Shown: piece by piece, positions 9,401-16,207 of the stretch
Layout: each line of letters begins with the position of its first letter
Position numbering within the stretch: position 1 is the first letter of the stretch
Source: Microbacteriaceae bacterium BACL25 MAG-120322-bin65
GTDB taxonomy: Bacteria > Actinomycetota > Actinomycetes > Actinomycetales > Microbacteriaceae
DNA: 35,816 nt
Reading direction: 5' to 3'
Assembly: GCA_001438965.1 (NCBI GenBank)
Contig: LIAY01000004.1
Span: 1 to 35,816 of the forward strand
Program-made: the position numbers and the translations under genes
The notes under the pieces: generated by a model
What the model was told of the DNA's origin: nothing
Seen by the model: the letters and a program-made list of their open reading frames with translations, nothing else
Databases searched by the model: none

Positions 9401-10588
9401 CGTCGCAGGATTTTCCACTCGATCGGCCAAGATCGCCACCTTCTTGCCCTGTGCTCGGGTAAGGATCAAGGTCGCCTGCCCACTTCCCCTAAGCGAGAAG
9501 GTCTTGCGCAAGCTGTGGGGGTCAATATCGATTCCCCGTTTTTTGATGTCAATGGTGCCAAGCTCCGCTTTGGCCACCAGTGCTTCTACGGCGTTCACCG
9601 AGTAGGGGATGACCTCGCGGATGCGAAAACACTGCGCCAAAGGAGTTGCTACTGGCTTATCGGTAGTGAAGTAGGCGATGGTGGAATCCATCATGTGGCC
9701 ATCGTGTTGCCTGGCTAAATCACCAATGAGGCGGGCCCGAATTACTGCCCCATCTGGTTCCACCAGGTAGTCCAACATTTCACCCACCGGCGCATCGGGG
9801 GCATCGGCGGCGCCAAACATCTCGGCGATCCCTTTGTGGTTGATCACCAGAGCAGAGCGGGTAACCCCAGGCCTTGCCAAAACGCCCGTCCACAGGACCA
9901 TTTCGACAACGCTCCCTTGGTAGGACACCCATTGGGCCTCCCATTCCGGGGGGATAAGGGATCGATCCATTCCGGGAGCCAGCTTGATGCCTGAAGGCAT
10001 CTGTGACGCCTTATCGAATACCCATTCCAGCGAGGGTGACCAGTCATCAGGGTTGGCTAGGCGAGTGCCACCCTCCCGCCGGGCGGGGTCACACCAGAGT
10101 GCCTCTAGCTCACCAAAATCAGCGTCCTCGACAAGTCGGTGAAAAACCTCTGCGTTTTCTAGCGGGGCAAGGTTGTAGGCGGCCAACGCTGCAGTGGCCT
10201 CATCCGCTTCGAAAGCATGGACGCGAAGCCCTAAACCGGCAAAGGCGAGAGCGTCCCCTCCTATGCCACAACCGGCATCAGCGACGGACGTAATTCCAGC
10301 GGAGTGCATCCTGGCGGCATGATGGCTGGCAACACCTAGCCGGGTGGCCTGTTCAAGTCCCGGCTTGGTATAGAGCATCCGTGGGGCAAACTCACCGAAT
10401 TTTTCGATGGCTTTGGCCCGCAAACCCAGCTGGTTCATCACAGCCCCCACCAGTTCTGGGGAATGCCCGGCTTTGCGCAGCGAGCTCACCATCGACACCA
10501 CATCGTCACCAGATGAAGGGGGCGGGGTCGTAGCTAGAAGAGCCAACGCCTCGGTTGTCAGCAGGGCGGTTACCTCGCTTAGCTCCAT
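9359..10588 (-). CDS. THUMP-like domain class I SAM methyltransferase
   Basis: Predicted S-adenosylmethionine-dependent methyltransferase, 409 aa. Motif I is clear at about residues 101-111 (SVADAGCGIGG), followed by an acidic residue after strand 2 (VHAFEAD) and a catalytic-type motif LWCDPARRE near residue 170. The C-terminal ~80 residues (from about FRIREVIPYS through GSGQATLILTRAQGKKVAIL) fit the THUMP-like domain found in actinobacterial proteins of this type, suggesting an RNA substrate. The actual substrate is unknown. It is the only minus-strand gene between coaA and livF. Its 3' end overlaps the DUF4190 gene; its 5' end is close to the groES control region. Confidence 0.8.
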   Translation of the reverse strand: MELSEVTALLTTEALALLATTPPPSSGDDVVSMVSSLRKAGHSPELVGAVMNQLGLRAKAIEKFGEFAPRMLYTKPGLEQATRLGVASHHAARMHSAGITSVADAGCGIGGDALAFAGLGLRVHAFEADEATAALAAYNLAPLENAEVFHRLVEDADFGELEALWCDPARREGGTRLANPDDWSPSLEWVFDKASQMPSGIKLAPGMDRSLIPPEWEAQWVSYQGSVVEMVLWTGVLARPGVTRSALVINHKGIAEMFGAADAPDAPVGEMLDYLVEPDGAVIRARLIGDLARQHDGHMMDSTIAYFTTDKPVATPLAQCFRIREVIPYSVNAVEALVAKAELGTIDIKKRGIDIDPHSLRKTFSLRGSGQATLILTRAQGKKVAILADRVENPATLVSEDVASADEES

Positions 10589-10615
10589 AGACTCATTGTG
10601 ACAGGTTGAGAGAAT

Positions 10616-10642
10616 CTGGCACTCGTATTGCGCGAGTGCTAA
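10616..10642 (+). promoter_or_regulatory. CIRCE operator, distal copy (HrcA site)
   Basis: An inverted repeat CTGGCACTC-N9-GAGTGCTAA. The right arm matches the CIRCE consensus arm GAGTGCTAA exactly, and the left arm differs from TTAGCACTC at two positions. The 9-base spacer is canonical. It overlaps the candidate -35 of groES. HrcA, the heat-shock repressor that binds CIRCE, is not encoded in this window. Confidence 0.88.
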
Positions 10643-10657
10643 TACTTTCGCTAGGGT
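10628..10657 (+). promoter_or_regulatory. Candidate groES promoter
   Basis: A possible -35 TTGCGC (10628-10633) and -10 TAGGGT (10652-10657) are separated by 18 bases. Transcription would begin near 10663, inside the second CIRCE. The position between two CIRCE elements is sensible for repression, but the hexamers match consensus only moderately. Confidence 0.4.
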
Positions 10658-10661
10658 GGGA

Positions 10662-10688
10662 CTAGCACTCTAATGGTGAGTGTGCTAA
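10662..10688 (+). promoter_or_regulatory. CIRCE operator, proximal copy (HrcA site)
   Basis: A second inverted repeat CTAGCACTC-N9-GTGTGCTAA. Each arm has one mismatch to the CIRCE consensus and the spacer is again 9 bases. It begins 46 bases after the start of the first copy and ends 26 bases before the groES GTG. It covers the expected transcription start. Confidence 0.88.
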
Positions 10689-10714
10689 CCCAAAGTCTCA
10701 GAAAGAGGTCAACC

Positions 10715-11011
10715 GTGTCGGTATCCATCAAGCCGCTCGAAGATCGAATCGTGATCAAGCAGCTAGAAGCAGAACAGATGACTGCCTCTGGTTTGGTCAT
10801 CCCAGACACAGCAAAAGAGAAGCCTCAGGAAGGCGAAGTTGTTGCAGTCGGCCCCGGTCGCTTCGATGACAACGCTAACCGAGTTCCCATGGATGTTGCC
10901 GTGGGCGATCTCGTGCTGTACTCGAAGTACGGTGGCACCGAAGTGAAGTTCGGCAACGACGAGTACCTCGTCCTGTCAGCTCGCGACGTGCTCGCTATCG
11001 TCGAACGCTAA
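10715..11011 (+). CDS. groES: 10 kDa co-chaperonin GroES
   Basis: Lid of the GroEL folding chamber. It is 98 aa from GTG 10715 ([16 protein letters not shown]), with AAAGAGG about 7 bases upstream; the track ORF from 10673 would start inside the second CIRCE and is rejected. Landmarks are the mobile-loop region [31 protein letters not shown], the [34 protein letters not shown] tail, and the normal family length. Two CIRCE operators precede it, so HrcA-type heat-shock repression is likely. A strong hairpin follows and no groEL lies downstream, so the gene appears monocistronic. Confidence 0.97.
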   Translation: MSVSIKPLEDRIVIKQLEAEQMTASGLVIPDTAKEKPQEGEVVAVGPGRFDDNANRVPMDVAVGDLVLYSKYGGTEVKFGNDEYLVLSARDVLAIVER

Positions 11012-11028
11012 ACGAATCAAATATCGTC

Positions 11029-11063
11029 ACCTCGGGGCTCACACACTGTGTGGGCCCCGAGGT
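11029..11063 (+). terminator. Hairpin terminator after groES
   Basis: A near-perfect inverted repeat: ACCTCGGGGC at 11029-11038 pairs with GCCCCGAGGT at 11054-11063, and the loop contains a further CACAC/GTGTG pairing. There is no T-run after it, which is common for GC-rich actinobacterial terminators. It separates groES from rarD. Confidence 0.7.
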
Positions 11064-11083
11064 AGTTAACGCCCCACCCCGGG

Positions 11084-11097
11084 TATAACCTGATGCG
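11084..11097 (+). promoter_or_regulatory. Candidate -10 box and leaderless start for rarD
   Basis: TATAAC at 11084-11089 lies 8 bases before the GTG start codon at 11098, and there is no purine-rich ribosome-binding site between them. That spacing would put the transcript start at or beside the start codon. No good -35 is visible. Confidence 0.4.
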
Positions 11098-12012
11098 GTG
11101 AGCGAGAACACAACCCGGCGCGATGGCTTTCTTTCCGCGCTTGCCGCTTATGGTCTCTGGGGCATGTTGCCTGCTTTTTTTGTTGCCTTGGATCCCAGTG
11201 GGCCGGTTGAAATCCTGGCTTGGAGAATCCTTCTTTCGTTGATTTTCTGCGTTATCTTGTTGCTGTTCATGCGGCGGTTGCCCGCGGTTGTTCGGTTACT
11301 TGGGCAAGGGAAAATCCTCGGACTTTCGGCTTTTGCCGCTGTTTTCATCTTGATCAACTGGTCGGTATATGTTTATGCCGCCCTCAATCAGTTCATCGTG
11401 GAGGCGGCCCTCGGCTATTTCATCAATCCGTTAATCACCGTGGCTTTGGGTGTGGTGGTGCTCAAAGAGAAGCTGCGTCCAGGCCAATGGGTATCACTTG
11501 GCCTGGCTGTGGTTGCGGTGATAATTCTGGCGGTGGGTGTGGGATCAGTGCCCGTGATTTCTCTCACGTTGGCCTTTTCTTTCGGTCTTTACGGGTTTGT
11601 GAAAAACCGCATGGGGCCTCGAGTGAAATCCCTCGATAGCCTCACTCTGGAAACGATGTGGCTTTCGCCCATAGCCATCGGCTTATTGATTTTTGTGGCA
11701 ACCCGTGACGGATTGTCACTGGGCACCTTAGGTCTTACACATACCGCGTTGTTGCTCTCTGCGGGCGCAGTGACTTCGATTCCGTTGCTGTTTTTTGGGG
11801 CGGCTGCCAGGCGTTTACCCCTATCGATTATGGGGTTGATGCAATACCTCGCTCCGGTGATGCAGTTTCTTTTTGGAGTAGTCATTATGGGCGAGCCGAT
11901 GCCCTTAGAACGCTGGATTGGCTTTGGGCTGGTGTGGATCGCACTGGCCATTTTGAGCGTTGATGCCCTCAGGCATCGGCGTAATCGGGTGCCGGTGGTC
12001 GAAAATCTATGA
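11098..12012 (+). CDS. rarD: RarD/EamA-family drug/metabolite transporter
   Basis: Integral membrane permease of 304 aa with about ten hydrophobic helices and two EamA-type halves. The start RRDGFLSALAAYGLWGMLPAFFVAL resembles the RarD family (GxxxALxAYxxWGxxPxYW). The segment ILAWRILLSLIF, then FILINWSVYVYAALNQFIVEAALGYFINPL, is the RarD signature region. RarD was named from a chloramphenicol-sensitivity phenotype; the natural substrate is not known, so only the family is secure. Start GTG 11098, probably leaderless. It lies alone between the groES hairpin and the livK control region. Confidence 0.85.
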   Translation: MSENTTRRDGFLSALAAYGLWGMLPAFFVALDPSGPVEILAWRILLSLIFCVILLLFMRRLPAVVRLLGQGKILGLSAFAAVFILINWSVYVYAALNQFIVEAALGYFINPLITVALGVVVLKEKLRPGQWVSLGLAVVAVIILAVGVGSVPVISLTLAFSFGLYGFVKNRMGPRVKSLDSLTLETMWLSPIAIGLLIFVATRDGLSLGTLGLTHTALLLSAGAVTSIPLLFFGAAARRLPLSIMGLMQYLAPVMQFLFGVVIMGEPMPLERWIGFGLVWIALAILSVDALRHRRNRVPVVENL

Positions 12013-12042
12013 TTGCCTCGGAATAACGCATAAAATCGATGC

Positions 12043-12064
12043 CATCCTGTTACCAGGATGTAAC
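12043..12064 (+). promoter_or_regulatory. Overlapping inverted repeats upstream of livK; possible GlnR-type box
   Basis: CATCCTG-TTAC-CAGGATG (12043-12060) is a perfect 7-bp inverted repeat. Overlapping it is GTTAC-CAGGAT-GTAAC (12049-12064), which has the GTnAC-N6-GTnAC form and the AC-N9-AC spacing described for actinobacterial GlnR sites. It lies about 110 bases before the livK ATG, where an activator could act. The site is seen; the regulator is inferred, and no glnR gene is in the window. Confidence 0.4.
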
Positions 12065-12132
12065 GAATTCAGCTTGTTTCCAGAGCATATTGCGCCTACG
12101 TTAGAGACTTGTGGCCGTGCACGTCATGGCCA

Positions 12133-12144
12133 TTATCTAGATAA
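12133..12144. repeat. Perfect 12-bp palindrome in livK leader
   Basis: TTATCTAGATAA is fully self-complementary, 31 bases before the livK start codon and just upstream of the AAAGGAG ribosome-binding site. It could be an operator or part of the promoter; I cannot assign a regulator. Confidence 0.4.
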
Positions 12145-12174
12145 ATAGTTAACCATCAATAATAAAGGAGCATC

Positions 12175-13440
12175 ATGAGCGTAATTTCTAAGGCTGGGAC
12201 TGGCTTTGCCATTCTCGCTGCCTCAGCGCTAGTGCTCAGCGGCTGTGCAGCCGCTGATGAAATGGCTTCTGAAACCACTGAGGAAGCCCCCACGGCTGCC
12301 GCAGAGGCTTTGGAACTACTGATCGGTACGGCTTTGCCGCAGACCGGTAACCTTGCATTCCTCGGGCCACCCGAAGAAGCTGGTGTAGCACTCGCTGTCC
12401 AGGACATCAACGACGCTGCAGCTGGCATCACCGTTGACGTTGTGTGGGGCGACTCCGGAGATACTGACAACAAGGCATATGAAACTGAGATTCCCCGTCT
12501 GCTCAACGCAGGTGTGTCGGCAATCTTGGGTGCTGCATCGTCAGGTACCTCCCTTCAGTTCATCGACCAGATTGTTGCAGCGAACGTAATCCAGTTCTCT
12601 CCTGCCAACACTTCGGCCGCATTCACCGACTACGAGGACAACGGTCTGTACTGGCGTACAGCCCCTTCTGACGTTCTTCAGGGTGAGGTGCTCGGAAACT
12701 GGCTCGCTGAAGACGGTCACCAGAACATCGCCATGATGGTTCTGAATGACTCCTACGGCACCGGTCTTGCTAAGTTCACCACGGAGGCCTTCGAGGCTGC
12801 CGGTGGTTCTGTGCTAGCAGCCCCTACCTACAACACGGGAGACACCAACTTCACCTCTCAGATCAACGAGGTGCTCGCAGTTGACCCCGACGCCATTGTC
12901 CTCATCACTTTCGAAGAGGCCAAGACCATCATTCCTGAGCTGTTGAGCCAGTACCCCTCCGACCAGATTTACATGGTCGATGGTAACCTCGCTAACTTCA
13001 GCGCTGACTTCGAGGCCGGCACCATGACCGGTGCGAAGGGAACCCTTCCTGGTCTGGACACCAACGTAATCGGTGACTTCACTGAGCGCATGAACGAGAG
13101 CTGGGTTGCCGCAGGCAACGCTGATCTCGGAGGTGTCTTTGCCTACGGTGCTGAGGCTTACGACTCAGTCGTATTGCTCGCGCTTGCTGCTCTTGCAGCC
13201 GGTGCAACCGATGGTCCTACAGTCGCTGGCAAGCTCCAGGAAGTTTCTGGCGGCTCCGGTGGTGGCGAGAAGTGCACCAGCTTTGCTGACTGTGCTGCCA
13301 TCATCAACGCCGGTGGCGTTGCTGACTATGACGGCGTGTCCGGTCCCATCACCTTCAACGAGGTGGGCGACCCAACAGAAGCCAGCATTGGTAAGTACAT
13401 CTACCTTGAGGACAACACCTACGTGCCTTTCGCAGGCTAG
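12175..13440 (+). CDS. livK: Branched-chain-amino-acid-type ABC transporter substrate-binding lipoprotein
   Basis: Extracellular solute-binding component of an ABC importer. It is 421 aa. A lipoprotein signal (…LAASALVLSGC) puts the lipidated Cys at residue 24, followed by an acidic Thr/Glu/Ala linker. The type I periplasmic-binding domain (LivK/Peripla_BP_6 style) begins at LLIGTALPQTGNLAFLG and runs to the end. A Cys pair near the C-terminus (EKCTSFADCAA) could form a disulfide. AAAGGAG precedes the ATG. Codons are strongly C-ending compared with neighbours, suggesting high expression. It is convergent to the livHMGF genes. The ligand (branched-chain amino acids, another amino acid, or urea/amide) is not determined. 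Confidence 0.88.
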   Translation: MSVISKAGTGFAILAASALVLSGCAAADEMASETTEEAPTAAAEALELLIGTALPQTGNLAFLGPPEEAGVALAVQDINDAAAGITVDVVWGDSGDTDNKAYETEIPRLLNAGVSAILGAASSGTSLQFIDQIVAANVIQFSPANTSAAFTDYEDNGLYWRTAPSDVLQGEVLGNWLAEDGHQNIAMMVLNDSYGTGLAKFTTEAFEAAGGSVLAAPTYNTGDTNFTSQINEVLAVDPDAIVLITFEEAKTIIPELLSQYPSDQIYMVDGNLANFSADFEAGTMTGAKGTLPGLDTNVIGDFTERMNESWVAAGNADLGGVFAYGAEAYDSVVLLALAALAAGATDGPTVAGKLQEVSGGSGGGEKCTSFADCAAIINAGGVADYDGVSGPITFNEVGDPTEASIGKYIYLEDNTYVPFAG

Positions 13441-13468
13441 TAGCGAGTTGCCTCTTTAGAGGTATAGG

Positions 13469-13498
13469 CGTGGGCCCCGGGGAAACCCGGGGCCCACG
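13469..13498. terminator. Very stable bidirectional hairpin after livK
   Basis: CGTGGGCCCCGG (13469-13480) pairs perfectly with CCGGGGCCCACG (13487-13498). One further G-C pair closes a GAAA (GNRA) tetraloop, giving a 13-bp stem. A small CCTC/GAGG hairpin precedes it at 13451-13462. It lies between livK and the convergent livF and probably ends livK transcription. Confidence 0.8.
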
Positions 13499-13546
13499 TC
13501 CGTTTAACGCTTACGAAGCTCCACTCAAACCGGGAACAACAATGAG

Positions 13547-13563
13547 CCACCTCAGTGAGGTGG
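13547..13563 (-). terminator. Palindromic hairpin downstream of livF
   Basis: CCACCTCA-G-TGAGGTGG is a perfect inverted repeat with a one-base centre, 17 bases beyond the livF stop on the minus strand. It is followed on that strand by a moderately T-rich stretch (CTCATTGTTGTTCCC). It is the likely end of the liv operon transcript. Confidence 0.5.
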
Positions 13564-13579
13564 TCTGAGAAAACGGGGC

Positions 13580-14311
13580 TTAGGTTCCGAGCGTTCCGAG
13601 GTAGAGGTTGATGACCTTTGGGTCGGTCAGCAGTTCACGACCGGTCCCCGTGTATGCGTCAGTGCCCTGGTCGAGCACGTACGCGCGGTCACAGATCTGT
13701 AGGCATCGTCTGGCGTTTTGTTCCACCATGATGGTGGTCACGCCCGCCTTGTTGATCTCTGAGACGCGGATAAACGCTTCGTCCTGTCGGACTGGCGAGA
13801 GGCCAGCAGACGGTTCATCGAGTAGCAGTACTTTGGGGTCCATCATTAGTGCACGCCCCATAGCGACCATTTGACGCTCACCCCCGGAAAGGGAGCCCGC
13901 GCGCTGCTTCAGGCGCTTCTTGAGATCATCGAATAGGCCCACTACAAAATCCAACCGCTCTGCATAATTCTTGGGCTGTTGGAAGACCCCCATTTGTAGG
14001 TTCTCTTCAATAGTGAGGCTTGGGAAGACGTTGTTGTTCTGAGGCACCATTCCCACACCGCGCTCAACGAGCTTGTTAGCCTTAAGCCCCGTGATGTCAT
14101 CCCCATTCAAGGTGATGTGACCCTCGCGAATCTTGACCTGGCCAAAGATGGCCTTCAACAGGGTGGACTTTCCTGCACCGTTGGGACCAATGATTCCAAT
14201 GAGCTCGCCCTGGCGGGCTTCAATCGAACATCCGTTGAGGATATTGACGCCGGGAAGGTAGCCAGCGAAAAGGTTATCAACGTGGATTACGGGTGTGTTG
14301 TTATCGGCCAT
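13580..14311 (-). CDS. livF: Branched-chain-amino-acid-type ABC transporter ATP-binding protein LivF
   Basis: One of the two cytoplasmic ATPases of the importer. It is 243 aa. Walker A IIGPNGAGKST has its Lys at residue 48. The Q-loop region is VPQNNNVFPSLTIEENLQMG, the signature LSGGERQMVAMGRAL, Walker B VLLLDEPSAGLSP, and the H-loop region carries VEQNARRCLQICDRAYVLDQG. VEQNA at this point is typical of LivF rather than LivG. It is the last gene of the minus-strand operon livH-livM-livG-livF, 26 bases after livG, with ATG at 14311. Confidence 0.92.
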   Translation of the reverse strand: MADNNTPVIHVDNLFAGYLPGVNILNGCSIEARQGELIGIIGPNGAGKSTLLKAIFGQVKIREGHITLNGDDITGLKANKLVERGVGMVPQNNNVFPSLTIEENLQMGVFQQPKNYAERLDFVVGLFDDLKKRLKQRAGSLSGGERQMVAMGRALMMDPKVLLLDEPSAGLSPVRQDEAFIRVSEINKAGVTTIMVEQNARRCLQICDRAYVLDQGTDAYTGTGRELLTDPKVINLYLGTLGT

Positions 14312-14337
14312 TTAGCTTCTCACTCTTCTCGTCCGAC

Positions 14338-15228
14338 TTATTCGGAAATCTTCGGGATTCGACCGGTCACGGTCCCCAGGTCAACGTCTTGGTGGGAACC
14401 CAAATACGCGTCAATTACGGCAGGGTTCTTCATGACTTGATCAGCGGGGCCTTCCGCGACGACTCGACCTTCGGCCATCACCACAACCCAGTCGGCAATG
14501 TGACTGACCATGTGCATGTCGTGCTCAACGAAGAGCACGGTCATGCCCTCTTTTTTAAGATCAAGAATGTGGTCCAAGAGGGACTGAGTCAGCGCAGGGT
14601 TCACACCCGCCATCGGCTCATCAAGCATCACCAGTTCGGGGTCACTCATTAGTGCACGAGCCATTTCGAGTAGTTTGCGCTGACCGCCAGAAAGGCTCGC
14701 CGCAAAATCGTCTTTTTTGGTGTCGAGCTTGAACTTACTCAGCAAAAGCATTGCCTTCTCGGCAATCTCGTCGTCCTGTTTCTTCCACATGAAGGGAAAG
14801 AGTGAATTGAGAAAATTCTCACCTTTTTGGTCCTTGGCGCCGAGTTTCATGTTGTCGAGCACGGTGAGCAGACCGAGAGCTTTGGTGAGTTGGAAGGTTC
14901 TTACCTGCCCCATCTGGGCGAGCTTGAATGCTGGCACGCCGGCGATGTTTTTGCCGCCAAAGGTCCATTCCCCGGTGTCGGGCTTATCAAATCCGGTCAG
15001 CAAGTTAAACAGGGTCGTCTTACCGGCACCGTTGGGGCCAATCAGCGCGGTAATGGCACCACGAGGAATCTCGAGGTGGTCCACATCGACGGCGGTGAGA
15101 CCACCGAATTGCCGACGAACGTGATCCATCGAGATGATGGGGTCCACTTTCTTTACTCCCGGCTCGATTGTGCCGATGTGAAGACCCTGAGTCTTTGTTA
15201 CTTTGCCCGAACTGTTGTTACCTGACAA
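14338..15228 (-). CDS. livG: Branched-chain-amino-acid-type ABC transporter ATP-binding protein LivG
   Basis: Second ATPase of the importer. It is 296 aa, longer than the usual ~255 because of a polar N-terminal extension of about 30 residues before DPIISMDHVRRQFGG. Walker A LIGPNGAGKTT (Lys 70), MGQVRTFQLTKAL, signature LSGGQRKLLEMARAL, Walker B LVMLDEPMAGVNP, then FVEHDMHMVSHIADWVVVM, the LivG-type H-loop. The start is TTG at 15228, with GGGAG seven bases upstream; it overlaps the end of livM by 11 bases. Translation could instead begin at an internal Met (SMDHV), which would remove the extension. Confidence 0.92.
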   Translation of the reverse strand: MSGNNSSGKVTKTQGLHIGTIEPGVKKVDPIISMDHVRRQFGGLTAVDVDHLEIPRGAITALIGPNGAGKTTLFNLLTGFDKPDTGEWTFGGKNIAGVPAFKLAQMGQVRTFQLTKALGLLTVLDNMKLGAKDQKGENFLNSLFPFMWKKQDDEIAEKAMLLLSKFKLDTKKDDFAASLSGGQRKLLEMARALMSDPELVMLDEPMAGVNPALTQSLLDHILDLKKEGMTVLFVEHDMHMVSHIADWVVVMAEGRVVAEGPADQVMKNPAVIDAYLGSHQDVDLGTVTGRIPKISE

Positions 15229-16198
15229 AGGTCATCTCCCTCTTATCGCCAAGGATTCCCTGGGGTCGGAATATCACCAGAAGAACGAGGCCGACACCGA
15301 CCAACACAAAGCGGAGTGTGGCTGCCTGTTGGGCCGTCACCATCGGCAGAATTCCCGAGGACACCAGCGACGGGAGCAGGTTAGATAGGAATGCCTGGAG
15401 AACCCAAAATACGACCGCACCAAGCAGCGGCCCAAAAACCGTTGCCGCGCCGCCGAGTAGGAGAGCAGTCCACACGAAGAAGGTCAACGAGGTGACGTAG
15501 ACGTTCGGATTGACCGCACTGGGAAGCGCATAAACAATTCCCCCGAGGGCTGCAATCACTCCACCGATAATGAGAGCCTGCATCTTGTAAGAAAAAACGT
15601 CTTTCCCAAGAGCCCGGACAGCGTCCTCGTCTTCGCGAATTCCCTTAATAACGCGGCCCCACGGGCTGTGCATGAGACGCCAGACGAAGAGCGCCGCGAG
15701 AGCAACCAGGACTACCCCAATAATCAGAACCCAGAATTCCACCTCGTTGTAAACCCAGGGCCCAAAGCCATACGTGCCCTCTGGGAACGGGTTAGAGGCC
15801 CTGAAGCTTGCGTGATAGCCAAAAAGGCCATCGGCGGACCCAGTGACCTCTTCAAAGGCCGTAGTGAGGAAAAGCAAACGAAGAATCTCGGCTGTCGCAA
15901 TGGTCACAATCGCGAGGTAGTCCCCTCGAAGTCGCAGAGTAGGAACACCCATGACGATGGCGAAGAGCACTGATGCGCCCACTCCCATCAGGGCAGCCGC
16001 CCACCATGGCAAACCAAAGGTCAGAATTGAAATCGCGTAACCGTAGCCTCCAACCGCCATGAAGCCGGCGATTCCCATGTTGAGCAAGCCCGCAAACCCG
16101 AAGTGGACCGCAAGCCCCAACGCGGCGAGAGCAAAAGCCATCGTCGCTGGGCTCAACAGCGATTGGGCTGTGTTTGAGAGAATTGATCCCCAGTCCAT
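15218..16198 (-). CDS. livM: Branched-chain-amino-acid-type ABC transporter permease LivM
   Basis: Membrane permease of the importer, 326 aa with about eight to ten hydrophobic helices. LivM family landmarks are NMGIAGFMAVGGYGYAI near the N-terminus, PTLRLRGDYLAIVTIATAEILRL, the cytoplasmic coupling loop SPWGRVIKGIREDEDAVRALGKDVF, and the C-terminal RPQGILGDKRE. It starts at ATG 16198 with AGGGGAC upstream, nine bases after livH, and overlaps livG at its end, so all four genes are one transcript. Confidence 0.92.
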   Translation of the reverse strand: MDWGSILSNTAQSLLSPATMAFALAALGLAVHFGFAGLLNMGIAGFMAVGGYGYAISILTFGLPWWAAALMGVGASVLFAIVMGVPTLRLRGDYLAIVTIATAEILRLLFLTTAFEEVTGSADGLFGYHASFRASNPFPEGTYGFGPWVYNEVEFWVLIIGVVLVALAALFVWRLMHSPWGRVIKGIREDEDAVRALGKDVFSYKMQALIIGGVIAALGGIVYALPSAVNPNVYVTSLTFFVWTALLLGGAATVFGPLLGAVVFWVLQAFLSNLLPSLVSSGILPMVTAQQAATLRFVLVGVGLVLLVIFRPQGILGDKREMTFVR

Positions 16199-16207
16199 CT
16201 GTGTCCC

